Shown: positions 1 through 6,840 of the stretch, piece by piece
Numbering within the stretch: the first letter of the stretch is position 1
Layout of the letters: each line of letters starts with the position of its first letter
Assembly: GCA_902464195.1 (NCBI GenBank)
Contig: CABQJB010000045.1
Location: 1-12,484, forward strand
Length of the DNA stretch: 12,484 nt
From: an uncultured Megasphaera sp.
GTDB taxonomy: Bacteria > Bacillota > Negativicutes > Veillonellales > Megasphaeraceae
Direction of reading: 5' to 3'
Position numbers and translations under genes: made by a program
Notes under the pieces: generated by a model
Database searches by the model: none
Told to the model about the DNA's origin: nothing
The model's input: the letters and a program-made list of their open reading frames with translations, nothing else

Positions 1-28
1 GGTTAGGGGTTCGTGGTTAGGGGCTAGC
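1..28. repeat. Degenerate heptamer array
   Basis: Four consecutive 7-bp units (GGTTAGG, GGTTCGT, GGTTAGG, GGCTAGC) with exact 7-bp period. They resemble the TAGTGGY heptamers next to the other terminators of this window. The array may continue beyond the left edge. No function is known to me. Confidence 0.6.
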
Positions 29-38
29 AGCTTATAGG

Positions 39-61
39 AGGCGCCACGTGTGAGCCCCTAC
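39..61. repeat. GTAGGGG-type palindromic element, degenerate copy
   Basis: This stretch carries GCCACGTG and ends in AGCCCCTAC, which is the reverse complement of the GTAGGGGCT end seen at 8203-8209. The internal symmetry is imperfect here, so it looks like a decayed copy. AGCCCC at 53-58 could instead pair with GGGGCT at 21-26 inside the heptamer array. Confidence 0.5.
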
Positions 62-63
62 AG

Positions 64-101
64 AAAAAAAAGAAGCTGTCGCTATGCGACAGCTTCTTTT
101 T
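64..101 (-). terminator. Rho-independent terminator of the ompA-like gene (possibly bidirectional)
   Basis: An 11-bp perfect stem (GAAGCTGTCGC at 72-82, GCGACAGCTTC at 86-96) closes a 3-nt loop. It is flanked by A8 on the left and T5 on the right, so read on the minus strand it ends in a run of eight T. It lies 37 bp past the ompA stop. The symmetrical flanks could also stop plus-strand transcription. Confidence 0.9.
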
Positions 102-134
102 CACTAGCCACGAACAACTAGCCACGAGCCACTA
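102..134. repeat. Degenerate heptamer array between ompA stop and terminator
   Basis: Read on the minus strand the units are TAGTGGC, TCGTGGC, TAGTTGT, TCGTGGC and a partial TAGTG, all in exact 7-bp register. This is the same family as the arrays at 1-28, 4092-4112, 5718-5738 and 8057-8084. It sits directly against the terminator hairpin. Confidence 0.7.
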
Positions 135-137
135 ATT

Positions 138-1259
138 TTAGTGATTCTGCCAGATATCTACGCGGCGGTTGTCAGCGCGGCCCTGTTCGGTGTCGTTGGT
201 GCTGACGGGATCCGTCTTGCCTTTGTAGTCAAGCTGCATCTGCGATGCCGGGATGCCCTGGCTTTCAGCATATGCTGCTACGTTGTCTACGCGGCGTTTG
301 GAGAGGTCATCGTTGTAAGCATCGGTGCCTTTAGCATCGGTGTTGCCGACGAGTTTGAACGTATCGTTCGGGTTAGCTTTAGCAACCTGGACGAAGTGGT
401 CCATCTTAGCGCGTTCGGAAGCGAGCGGCTGGTCTTCGTCGAAGCCGAAGTGAACGCTTTCAACGTAGTAGTCGTTCTTCTGGACCGGAGTTTCAACGAC
501 CGGTGCCGGAGTCGGTTCCGGAGTGTAAACCGGTTCCGGATCCGGAGCTTCTTTGTGGCCGCCGCCGAAGCGATAGGAGAGGCCAGCGATGAAGCCTTTG
601 TAGGAGATATTAGCGTCGTCTTTGTTGCCAAAGGTCGAATCGCCGCCATCAGCCAATTTGGTGTTCAAGTAACGATAGCCAGCGCTGATGTCGAGGTCCG
701 GTGTGATGCTGTAGCCGAGGCCAGCTTCCCACATGGTCGTCTTTTCCGTACCGACAGCGCCTTTAGCGTAGAAGTCGAGGTTCTTAGCCAGCGGAGCTTT
801 GGCGATCAAGCCGATCTGAGCGACATTGTTGGTATCGTTCATGTTGCCACCGAGGTCGTTTTTAATGCGGTTCCAGCCAGCGAAGGCAGCGAAGTTCTTG
901 TTGATGGAGTAAACGAGGTTTACTTCGTGTTCATCGCCATCGGTCTTGTAAGATTTGTTGTTGTCGCTCTTGGTCTTCAAGCCGTAGTAGTTGTACTGCA
1001 AAGCCCAGCGGTCAGAAAGGCCATAGCCGAGGCCGCCCTGGAAGTCCCACTTGGAGTTCGTGTCTTCCTTACCATATCCATAATCGGAGAAGTTAGTCTT
1101 CGACCAGTTGCTGGAGTCAACCGAAGCTTTCGGGTTCCAAGCGCCTAAATCGAGCTGCCACTGTCCCTGGTTCCACTGCGTCTGCGGCGTAGCGAAAGCA
1201 AAGGAAGTAGCGCATGCTGCCATAACAGCAGCCAGTACTAAAGATTTCTTTTTCATCAT
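138..1259 (-). CDS. OmpA-family outer membrane protein with peptidoglycan-binding domain
   Basis: 373 aa from the ATG at 1259, chosen because AGGAAG (1269-1274) lies 9 nt upstream; the next codon is also ATG. A signal peptide spans residues 1 to about 23 (MMKKKS, hydrophobic core, FAFA/TPQ cleavage). Residues ~24-242 are rich in alternating aromatic and polar residues and end in a YRFGGG strand, as in an 8-stranded OmpA barrel. A Pro/Glu-rich linker (~243-273) leads to an OmpA C-terminal domain (~274-373) with NTDAKG and NDDLSKRRV. By alignment with E. coli OmpA, D318 and R333 match the Asp/Arg pair that binds diaminopimelate. Inferred role: structural outer-membrane porin tied non-covalently to the murein. 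It appears monocistronic, with its own promoter and terminator. Family assignment is firm; pore activity is not shown by the sequence. Confidence 0.93.
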   Translation of the reverse strand: MMKKKSLVLAAVMAACATSFAFATPQTQWNQGQWQLDLGAWNPKASVDSSNWSKTNFSDYGYGKEDTNSKWDFQGGLGYGLSDRWALQYNYYGLKTKSDNNKSYKTDGDEHEVNLVYSINKNFAAFAGWNRIKNDLGGNMNDTNNVAQIGLIAKAPLAKNLDFYAKGAVGTEKTTMWEAGLGYSITPDLDISAGYRYLNTKLADGGDSTFGNKDDANISYKGFIAGLSYRFGGGHKEAPDPEPVYTPEPTPAPVVETPVQKNDYYVESVHFGFDEDQPLASERAKMDHFVQVAKANPNDTFKLVGNTDAKGTDAYNDDLSKRRVDNVAAYAESQGIPASQMQLDYKGKTDPVSTNDTEQGRADNRRVDIWQNH

Positions 1260-1315
1260 AAATCCCAGCTTCCTATTGGTATTTAATAGTGCCACCTATG
1301 ACATTATTATGTTCT

Positions 1316-1324
1316 AGTATACCA
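1316..1324 (-). promoter_or_regulatory. Candidate extended -10 promoter for the ompA-like gene
   Basis: Minus strand reads TGG-TATACT: TATACT at 1321-1316 preceded by a TGN extension at 1324-1322. No good -35 lies 17 bp upstream, which fits an extended -10 promoter. The implied leader is about 50 nt. Confidence 0.5.
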
Positions 1325-1398
1325 TATCATTGTCACAAGTGGGTTACATTATTTCATGATTTTTAGTCATCTTGCGGTCATCCCCATACTTTTTATGA

Positions 1399-2937
1399 TT
1401 ATTTCTGGCCAACGTAAGAAATAATGGCGTCGAGGATGCGCGGCAATTTCTGGGATACACTTTCCACATTAACGCGTTCCGTCCGTTCGTGCAGGTCCTT
1501 GCCCCACGGCCCCAGGAGGAGGAAGGGAATCTGCAATTTTTTCAGACTGTCCAAGTCGAAAGGATAAGCCTTGCCCCAGAGGAGCAGGTTCTTTTCGACC
1601 ATGCCTTCGTCGAAATCGGGGTCGACGCAGCAGTAGCTGCAATCGGAAACGCCGTTGAAATAGCGGTCGAAGCGGACGTCTGTCATAGAGGAAATCTTTT
1701 CCAGCAACCCCGTAAAGGCCGGCGTCGGGAAGGACAGGCTGTCAGCCGCCGGATAATAAGGCGGCGCAAAGGCGACGACGGCCATGGGCGCCGTCATGCC
1801 CGTGAAGTCGAGAATCTGCTCCAAGAGATGTATCGTCTCTTCGACATACGTACTGCGTCCATCCTGCAAGGCGACAAAAGAAGCCTGCTTGGCCGCTTCA
1901 TAGAAGACGTCGAAACCGGGATAAGCCGCAGCCTGCTGCAAGAGCTCATCGGCACTGCAAACGGAAACGGGCAGGTCACTGCCCATGGTCTGCTGCAAGT
2001 CGTGGACAGCCCGCCGCGTTTCTTCCAGCAGGACATACATGACGTCATCGGGCGTCTTGTCGTAAGTCAGCAGATTCAGGGCCGCTGCCACGCGCTGAGG
2101 CAAAGTCACGTCATAGCGTTCCTTGCGATCCCTGAGATAGACCCAGGCCGGCGGCGGCGTCTGTTCGCCATCACAACTGTCGGTCAGCTCCTGGCTGCCT
2201 TCGGTCGCTGCGATGAGATGGGCCAGGATGCCGACAGGATTGATGCCCTTGTCATAGCAGCCGATATGGACGGGCTTGCCCTGGACCAGGACGACAGGCT
2301 GTATCTTGCCGACCGAACCGGTATAGGCGACGAGCTTGCCCTGTTCCTTGTGGTTCGGTTCGCTGTCGATGAGGATGTCATAGGTCAAATCATAAGAAGA
2401 ACGCAATTCATTGAGCAAGGTAATGGCCGTCCGCATACCGGCCGAATACGTTTCTTCATCGGGCAGGGATAAATAAATCAGGCTGGCCTTCCCCGGCTGA
2501 GCCGCATAGTCCTCAAAGACGGTCAGTTGCGCGGCCGCACCGCCCTTCATGTCACAGGCACCGCGCCCAAAGAGCCATTCGCCGCTTTCCCAGTCGCGGC
2601 GCACGTCTTCACTGAGCGGCGCCCGTTCCAGCGCCTTATAGAGCCCTTGCGGGTCAAAAGCCTGGTCCCGCAGATAGCCATAGGACTCGACATCGACGAC
2701 ATCGTGATGATTCATGAAAATGACCGTATGCCCCGTGCTTCCGCGGACGAGGCCGTAGACGACAGACCGCTGGCAATTATCGTCGGGCACATGGATGAGT
2801 CCGCTGGCAACGCCGTCGAGGTGAGAAAAGAACTGCTGCAGATAACTTTCCATCTGCCTTTCCTTGGGCGTGTTCGTTTCACTGTCAATATGAATCATAT
2901 CCTGTAAAATTTCCATAATCCGCGCTGCTCGTGCCAT
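1399..2937 (-). CDS. RocB-like M20-family metallopeptidase/amidohydrolase
   Basis: 512 aa, close in layout to the arginine-utilisation protein RocB of the M20/M25/M40 family. The metal site is visible in order: H77-x-D79 in MNHHDVVD, D129 in GRGACDMKGG, E161-E162 in LPDEET, D191 in DSEPN, and H483 in the C-terminal GPWGKDLHERTERV, the last resembling the end of RocB. There is no signal peptide, so it is cytoplasmic. It probably hydrolyses an amide or peptide bond in an amino-acid derivative; the true RocB substrate is not well defined and I infer none here. The start at 2937 has AAGGGGG (2945-2951) 7 nt upstream, and this site overlaps the stop of the GtrA gene 12 bp away, pointing to coupled translation. 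No rocA/rocD or arginine genes are nearby, so an arginine role is only by family. Confidence 0.85.
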   Translation of the reverse strand: MARAARIMEILQDMIHIDSETNTPKERQMESYLQQFFSHLDGVASGLIHVPDDNCQRSVVYGLVRGSTGHTVIFMNHHDVVDVESYGYLRDQAFDPQGLYKALERAPLSEDVRRDWESGEWLFGRGACDMKGGAAAQLTVFEDYAAQPGKASLIYLSLPDEETYSAGMRTAITLLNELRSSYDLTYDILIDSEPNHKEQGKLVAYTGSVGKIQPVVLVQGKPVHIGCYDKGINPVGILAHLIAATEGSQELTDSCDGEQTPPPAWVYLRDRKERYDVTLPQRVAAALNLLTYDKTPDDVMYVLLEETRRAVHDLQQTMGSDLPVSVCSADELLQQAAAYPGFDVFYEAAKQASFVALQDGRSTYVEETIHLLEQILDFTGMTAPMAVVAFAPPYYPAADSLSFPTPAFTGLLEKISSMTDVRFDRYFNGVSDCSYCCVDPDFDEGMVEKNLLLWGKAYPFDLDSLKKLQIPFLLLGPWGKDLHERTERVNVESVSQKLPRILDAIISYVGQK

Positions 2938-2949
2938 AGAGACACCCCC

Positions 2950-3399
2950 TTATTTAAATATCCATTTTTTACGCGATACATAATTCCAAACCGTGACGAT
3001 GGCGCTGGCCATAATCTTCGATACCATCGGATTCAGGCCCAAAATAGCCGGCGACGTGAACAGCCACATGAGCAGGAGATTCCAGCCCAGGCCGATGGCA
3101 CTGACCAGGAAGACCAGGGACACTTCCGTCCCGCGATGATAGCGGCTGCCGCTGTCGAAGACGAAGCGGTTGCAGAGGATGTAGTGATACAGCGTCGACG
3201 TGGCAAAGGCTAGGGTCGTCGCTGCCAGGACAGTCTGGGTCTGCAGGGAAAAGACAGCACTGGCTGACAACAGCCTGAAGAAAATATAAAAAAGCGTCCA
3301 TTCCAGGAGAGCCGCTGAGCCGCCGACGAGGAGGTACATGAATATTTTCATATACTCGTTGTTGGTATAATCAAAGCCAAAAATTTGCTTGCGTTTCAT
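2950..3399 (-). CDS. GtrA-family membrane protein
   Basis: 149 aa with four predicted membrane segments (about 17-44, 53-80, 92-116 and 122-142). The family signatures are YHYILCNRFVF after helix 2 and NYVSRKKWIF at the C-terminus. GtrA/GtcA proteins (PF04138) are thought to help move or present polyprenyl-linked sugars for decoration of surface polymers; no glycosyltransferase is adjacent, so the substrate is unknown. The ATG at 3399 is preferred because AAGGAAGG lies 6 nt upstream; a longer frame opens at 3462 but passes through the putative promoter. It is the first gene of a two-gene unit with the RocB-like peptidase. It is divergent from the MarR gene, which is therefore a candidate regulator of it. 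Confidence 0.85.
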   Translation of the reverse strand: MKRKQIFGFDYTNNEYMKIFMYLLVGGSAALLEWTLFYIFFRLLSASAVFSLQTQTVLAATTLAFATSTLYHYILCNRFVFDSGSRYHRGTEVSLVFLVSAIGLGWNLLLMWLFTSPAILGLNPMVSKIMASAIVTVWNYVSRKKWIFK

Positions 3400-3430
3400 G
3401 GTGTTCCTTCCTTTTTTTGTTTTCGTCTCC

Positions 3431-3436
3431 ATTATA
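3431..3436 (-). promoter_or_regulatory. Candidate -10 box for the gtrA-rocB unit
   Basis: A perfect TATAAT on the minus strand, 31 bp before the GtrA start codon. The hexamer 17 bp upstream (TGGCAA) is a weak -35. The -10 is the only strong element. Confidence 0.45.
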
Positions 3437-3477
3437 CGGCACTTGCCGGGGAATTGCCACATACTGCCGCTTTTTCT

Positions 3478-3506
3478 TGCATTTCCTAAAAAGCAATAGA
3501 TATATA
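3478..3506 (+). promoter_or_regulatory. Candidate sigma-A promoter of the MarR gene
   Basis: TTGCAT at 3478-3483 and TATATA at 3501-3506 are separated by exactly 17 bp. Transcription would start near 3513, giving a leader of about 60 nt. The gtrA promoter is some 40 bp away on the other strand, so one bound regulator could cover both. Confidence 0.5.
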
Positions 3507-3557
3507 TACGAAAATATGATAAAATATATAGTAATTGGTAATACGAAATATTTTCAG

Positions 3558-3565
3558 AAGGAAGG
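3558..3565 (+). promoter_or_regulatory. Ribosome binding site that sets the GTG start of the MarR gene
   Basis: AAGGAAGG lies 10 nt before the GTG at 3576. The upstream in-frame ATG codons (3417 and 3516) lack a comparable site, and 3417 and 3516 would place the promoter or leader inside the gene. Confidence 0.65.
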
Positions 3566-3575
3566 CAGATATCCT

Positions 3576-4016
3576 GTGGATTACACGAGATGCATCAATT
3601 TTTTGCTAACCATTTCCCAACACGAAGTCTTTTTGATTTTCTCCGAACACTTGTCAGAATTCGGCATCACTCCCGGTCAGTACGGCGTCCTGGCCTGTCT
3701 CTGGAAACATGAAACACTGACACCGAAAGAAATCGCCAACATCCTGCGCGTCGAAAACTCCACCATTTCCGGCGTCCTCGACCGCATGCAGAAACGCGGC
3801 CTCATCGACCGCATCCTCGACCCCAACAACCGCCGCAGCATCCGCGTCAAACCGACCGCTGCCGGCATGGCCATCAAAGAACCGGTCCAGAAACGCATCG
3901 AAGAACTGAACGACATGGTCTTCAAAGAATTCACACCTCAAGAACGGGAAGAAGTGTTGAACCTGCTCACCCGCATCGGCAAAGTCTGTGCCGACGATTT
4001 GAAAGAAGGGAAATGA
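3576..4016 (+). CDS. MarR-family transcriptional regulator
   Basis: 146 aa from a GTG start, the usual MarR length. An N-terminal helical segment leads into a winged helix: helix-turn-helix around 49-70 (TPKEIANILRVENSTISGVLDRM) split as TPKEIANIL and STISGVLDRM, then the wing with DPNNRRSIRVKPTAAG (82-97), a hallmark of the family. C-terminal helices (~101-142) would complete the dimer interface. Such proteins usually repress a neighbouring operon and their own gene and release DNA on binding an aromatic ligand or on oxidation. The single obvious partner is the divergent gtrA-rocB unit. I see no clear operator palindrome in the A/T-rich spacer. An alternative ATG start at 3516 would add 20 residues unlike the family. 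Confidence 0.88.
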   Translation: MDYTRCINFLLTISQHEVFLIFSEHLSEFGITPGQYGVLACLWKHETLTPKEIANILRVENSTISGVLDRMQKRGLIDRILDPNNRRSIRVKPTAAGMAIKEPVQKRIEELNDMVFKEFTPQEREEVLNLLTRIGKVCADDLKEGK

Positions 4017-4051
4017 AAAAGAGGCTGTCGCACGTGCGACAGCCTCTTTTT
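4016..4051 (+). terminator. Rho-independent terminator of the MarR gene
   Basis: The core 4021-4046 is a perfect palindrome with 13-bp arms (GAGGCTGTCGCAC and its complement), flanked by A5 and T5. It starts at the last base of the MarR stop codon. Its symmetry would let it act in both directions. Confidence 0.92.
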
Positions 4052-4064
4052 AGCTGTTAGCATT
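4051..4064. repeat. Two degenerate heptamers after the MarR terminator
   Basis: TAGCTGT and TAGCATT follow the terminator without a gap. They match the heptamer family only loosely; the position next to a hairpin is what suggests membership. Confidence 0.35.
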
Positions 4065-4065
4065 T

Positions 4066-4094
4066 GTAGGGGCCGTCCCAAAGGGCGGCCCGCC
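4066..4094. repeat. GTAGGGG-type palindromic element
   Basis: The element starts GTAGGGG and folds as GGGCCG(T)CCC-AAA-GGGCGGCCC with one bulged base, ending CGCC. It is nearly the same as the minus-strand reading of 8215-8241, next to dapF. Confidence 0.75.
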
Positions 4095-4112
4095 ACTAAC
4101 AACTAACAACTT
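4092..4112. repeat. Three-unit heptamer array
   Basis: On the minus strand the units are AAGTTGT, TAGTTGT and TAGTGGC in exact 7-bp register. It overlaps the end of the palindromic element and abuts the next terminator hairpin. Confidence 0.6.
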
Positions 4113-4113
4113 A

Positions 4114-4142
4114 AAGGTCTTGTCGTCGTGCGACAAGACCTT
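4114..4142 (-). terminator. Hairpin terminator of the GntP-family permease gene
   Basis: A 12-bp perfect stem (AAGGTCTTGTCG, 4114-4125, with 4131-4142) closes a 5-nt loop, 5 bp beyond the permease stop. The T-run on the minus strand is short (CTTTAAGTTG), so termination may be less efficient than at the sister hairpins. Confidence 0.75.
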
Positions 4143-4147
4143 CAAAA

Positions 4148-5545
4148 TTATACAATTCCCGTTAACATGTAGAAGAATACGCCGAAGAAGGCGACGACTA
4201 CTTTCAAGAGGGTAATGGCGAACATATCCTTGTAGGCTTCGCGATGAGTCAGGCCGCAGATAGCCAGGGTCGTGATGACAGCGCCGTTATGGGGCAGGCT
4301 GTCCATGCCGCCGGAGGCCATGGCCGCGATACGGTGGACGACTTCAGCCGGGATGCCGACGGCAGCCGTTTCAGCCAGGAAGTGCTGGCCAAAGATATCG
4401 AGGGCGATACTCAGACCACCGGAAGCGGAACCGGTGATACCGGCCAGGATGTTGACCATCAAGGCGACGTTGAACAAGGGCATGCCCTGACCGATACCGA
4501 GGAGGGCATCAGCGACTTCCAGGAAGCCCGGCAAGGACGAAATGACGTTGCCGTAGCCAACTTCCGATGCCGTGTTCATAATAGCCAGCAGGGAACCTAA
4601 AGCACCGGCATTGAGAGCTGCTTTGACGCTGGTGTTCTTGGACATGAACTTGCGGCCCGTTGCAGCAGCGATGATGATAGCCGCCAGGAGGCCGAGGACC
4701 AGGGCCCAGATAGCGACGACGTTGTGGACGCCTTTTGCCAACAGAGGCACGTTCATGGCGCGGAACGGTTCCAACAATGATTCATCCCACTGGAAAATCA
4801 TGGAGAAGTAGAAATTCAAGACCAGGACGACGATGAGCGGGATGATGGACAACTGCCAGGGCGGAAGAGAAGCTTCCGGGTCGATGACCGTTTCATTGAG
4901 GGTATGGTTGCCATAGCCTTCGCCGGAACGGGCCATCTGTTTGCGGCGGAATTCGAGGTATATGAAGCAGAGGACGATTAGCAAGGTACCGCAAATCAAA
5001 CCTAAGATAGGAGCGGCAAAAGTCGTCGTTCCCAAATAAATCGTCGGGATGATGTTCTGGATCTGCGGCGAACCAGGATAGCAGTCCATAGTAGCCGTGA
5101 AGACGCCGGCTACGAAGCAGGCCGGAATCAGGCGTTTCGGAATATCGGCTTCGCGGAACAGCGCGGCAGCGAAGGGATAGACGGCGAAAGCACAGACGAA
5201 CATAGAAATACCGCCATAACAGAGGATCATGCAGGCGAAGACGACGGCGAAGACAGCCTTATCTTTCCCGATGAGCTTAATCGTTTCCATGGCGATACTG
5301 CGGGCCATGCCCGTTTCTTCCATGACCTTGCCGAAGACGGCACCGAGGAGGAAGACCGGGAAGAAGGACTTGATGTAGGTAACGGCCTTAGCCATGAACA
5401 ATTCCGTATACCCCGGTAAAATCGGCAGCCCCGAAAAGCTGGCGGCAAAGAGGGCGAAAATCGGTGCGAAGAGGATGACCGAGAATCCGCGATAAGCAAA
5501 GGTTACGAGTAAAAATAAACTTAGGACAATGGCAATAATATCCAT
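4148..5545 (-). CDS. GntP-family permease (gluconate:H+ symporter family)
   Basis: 465 aa, very hydrophobic, with roughly 12-14 membrane segments over the whole length, as expected for GntP-family (PF02447) transporters of about 440-470 aa. Typical features are the early FFPVFLLGAVFGKVMEETG stretch, a polar turn with DCYPGSPQIQN, and a glycine/serine-rich late region with ITGSASGGLSIALD and MASGGMDSLPHNGAV. The family takes up gluconate and related sugar acids or hydroxy acids with protons; the substrate cannot be read from this sequence. The start has AAGGAG (5555-5560) 9 nt upstream. A TATGAT at 5602-5597 on the minus strand is a weak -10 candidate. It is a lone gene with its own terminator and no sugar-acid kinase or dehydratase beside it. 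Confidence 0.87.
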   Translation of the reverse strand: MDIIAIVLSLFLLVTFAYRGFSVILFAPIFALFAASFSGLPILPGYTELFMAKAVTYIKSFFPVFLLGAVFGKVMEETGMARSIAMETIKLIGKDKAVFAVVFACMILCYGGISMFVCAFAVYPFAAALFREADIPKRLIPACFVAGVFTATMDCYPGSPQIQNIIPTIYLGTTTFAAPILGLICGTLLIVLCFIYLEFRRKQMARSGEGYGNHTLNETVIDPEASLPPWQLSIIPLIVVLVLNFYFSMIFQWDESLLEPFRAMNVPLLAKGVHNVVAIWALVLGLLAAIIIAAATGRKFMSKNTSVKAALNAGALGSLLAIMNTASEVGYGNVISSLPGFLEVADALLGIGQGMPLFNVALMVNILAGITGSASGGLSIALDIFGQHFLAETAAVGIPAEVVHRIAAMASGGMDSLPHNGAVITTLAICGLTHREAYKDMFAITLLKVVVAFFGVFFYMLTGIV

Positions 5546-5683
5546 ATACGTGTTCTCCTTTTCTTTTAGTTTCCGAATGACTCATTTCGTACCCTTATCA
5601 TACGTGAGAGCCATGGGGAATAAAAGATAACGCCCTAAGACAACCTTTGCGCTTTTTGCCCGTTTTGGAAATTCCATGAATGC

Positions 5684-5717
5684 AAAAGGACTTGCCGCAC
5701 GTGCGGCAAGTCCTTTT
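5684..5717 (-). terminator. Rho-independent terminator of the HD-ompH unit
   Basis: A perfect 34-bp palindrome with 17-bp arms (AAAAGGACTTGCCGCAC and its complement). Folded RNA would have a short loop and a four-U tail. It lies 35 bp past the ompH stop and belongs to the same hairpin family as 4016-4051. Confidence 0.9.
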
Positions 5718-5738
5718 GAGTGGTTAGTGGCTAGTGGA
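5718..5738. repeat. Three-unit heptamer array
   Basis: Units GAGTGGT, TAGTGGC and TAGTGGA run in exact 7-bp register directly from the edge of the terminator toward the ompH stop codon. No GTAGGGG palindrome accompanies this array. Confidence 0.65.
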
Positions 5739-5752
5739 TGGTTAAACTGGTA

Positions 5753-6175
5753 TTATTTCAGTTTAGCAGCGACGTCTTTGGTGATGTCCTGGGCCTGGCC
5801 GATGACGACGGAACCTGAGAGGACGACGTAGTCCAGGCCTTTTTCTTTCTGGACGGCCTGGGTCTTAGCGAGGATGTCCTTTTCCAAGGGCGAGAACAGG
5901 GCGATGCGCTGCTGGTTCAGTTTGGTGTTGTATTTCTGTACCAGTGCCTGCTGCGCGTTTTTATCGCTGGTCTTTTTCAATTCTTTCTGGAAATCCTGCT
6001 GAGCCGATTTGACATCGGACTGCCAAGTAGCCATGGTCTTGGCGTACTGCGGATGCTGCTGCAAGAGGGCACCGGCATTAATCGTGCCCAGGCCCGATGC
6101 AAAAGAAGCGCCGGCAGCGCTGAGGGTCAGCATAGCAGCGGCTACGGTGGTCATCATCATTTTACGTAATTTCAT
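5753..6175 (-). CDS. OmpH/Skp-family periplasmic chaperone
   Basis: 140 aa with a signal peptide (MKLRKMMM, hydrophobic core, cleavage near GASFA/SG at residue 27). The mature part begins with the small core strand LGTINAGALLQQHPQY, typical of OmpH (PF03938). It continues in long charged, Gln/Lys-rich helices (~45-107) that form the jellyfish-like tentacles, and ends in the strand region GLDYVVLSGSVVIGQAQDITKDV. Skp trimers hold unfolded outer-membrane proteins in the periplasm of diderm bacteria. The ATG at 6175 has AGGAGG 8 nt upstream. The HD-domain gene ends only 16 bp before it, so they are likely cotranscribed. That pairing is unusual: OmpH is more often beside BamA or lipid A genes. 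At 140 aa it is slightly shorter than E. coli Skp (161 aa). Confidence 0.88.
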   Translation of the reverse strand: MKLRKMMMTTVAAAMLTLSAAGASFASGLGTINAGALLQQHPQYAKTMATWQSDVKSAQQDFQKELKKTSDKNAQQALVQKYNTKLNQQRIALFSPLEKDILAKTQAVQKEKGLDYVVLSGSVVIGQAQDITKDVAAKLK

Positions 6176-6191
6176 AGTACTTTCCTCCTAA

Positions 6192-6779
6192 TTATTCTTC
6201 TACGCCTGTCAGTTCCAGACATTCCTTGCGGACGCCGTCTTCACAGGAGCGCATAGCTAAAATCGTCTTTTCAAAGAGGTCGTTCAGGTCCCACCCCAGG
6301 GTTTCTGCCCCCTGTTTGATGACGTCCCGTGAACAGCCGGCGGCGAAGCGCTTGTCTTTGAATTTCTTCTTGAGGCTCTTGACTTCCATGTCTTTGGTGC
6401 TCTTGGATGGACGCATCTTGGCGGCAGCCCAGATGAGGCCCGTCAATTCGTCGGCCGCGAAGAGGACTTTTTCCATCAAGTGCTCCGGTGCGACGTCGAC
6501 ACAGATGCCATAGCCATGGCAGACGACGGCATGGATGAACGCGTCGTCGGCGTCGATTTCTTTCAACAGTTCCGGCGCCTTTTTACAGTGCTGGTCCGGG
6601 TATTTTTCAAAATCCACATCGTGGAGCAGGCCGACGAGTCCCCAGAAATCGACGTCGTCACCATAGCCCAGTTCCTGGGCATACCAGCGCATGACGCCTT
6701 CGACGGTCAGGGCATGCATGATGTGAAAAGGCTCCTGATTATATTTCTGCAATAAAGCTAATGCTTGTGAGCGTTCCAT
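6192..6779 (-). CDS. HD-domain protein (predicted metal-dependent phosphohydrolase)
   Basis: 195 aa. The HD signature is complete: H22 (FHIMHAL), H53-D54 (LLHDVDF), H88 (VVCHGYG) and D110 (FAADELTG), the expected order of metal ligands in HD/HDIG proteins. Such enzymes hydrolyse phosphoesters of nucleotides or related small molecules; the substrate is not evident. A basic stretch (KSLKKKFKDKRF) follows the domain. No membrane segment is seen. The ATG at 6779 is chosen because GGGGGAG (6788-6794) lies 8 nt upstream; a TTG at 6800 would add seven residues and cover that site. It precedes ompH by 16 bp and has its own putative promoter in the 61-bp gap after sfsA. Confidence 0.82.
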   Translation of the reverse strand: MERSQALALLQKYNQEPFHIMHALTVEGVMRWYAQELGYGDDVDFWGLVGLLHDVDFEKYPDQHCKKAPELLKEIDADDAFIHAVVCHGYGICVDVAPEHLMEKVLFAADELTGLIWAAAKMRPSKSTKDMEVKSLKKKFKDKRFAAGCSRDVIKQGAETLGWDLNDLFEKTILAMRSCEDGVRKECLELTGVEE

Positions 6780-6815
6780 GTCTCTATCTCCCCCTAGCAA
6801 ATCTCGATTTACCCC

Positions 6816-6824
6816 ATTATAGCA
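6816..6824 (-). promoter_or_regulatory. Extended -10 promoter for the HD-ompH unit
   Basis: Minus strand reads TGC-TATAAT, a perfect -10 with TGN extension, 36 bp before the HD start codon and just after the sfsA stop. No consensus -35 is present. Confidence 0.55.
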
Positions 6825-6840
6825 TAAAAAACGGGCCTGA

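Noticed and set aside
141..1148. A 335-codon plus-strand open frame antisense to the ompA-like gene
   Set aside because: It mirrors a well-supported OmpA gene, has a low-complexity Val/Ala/Phe-rich product with no family resemblance, and no ribosome binding site; G/C-biased codons often leave such open frames.
1302..1398. Terminator after the RocB-like gene
   Set aside because: Only short, weak symmetries (for example ATGA/TCAT) are visible and no U-run follows a G/C stem; readthrough into the ompA-like gene is possible.
3417..3575. N-terminal extension of the MarR protein to the ATG at 3417
   Set aside because: It would cover the likely promoter and overlap the divergent leader, and its sequence is unlike the family; the GTG at 3576 has a good ribosome binding site and gives a normal length.
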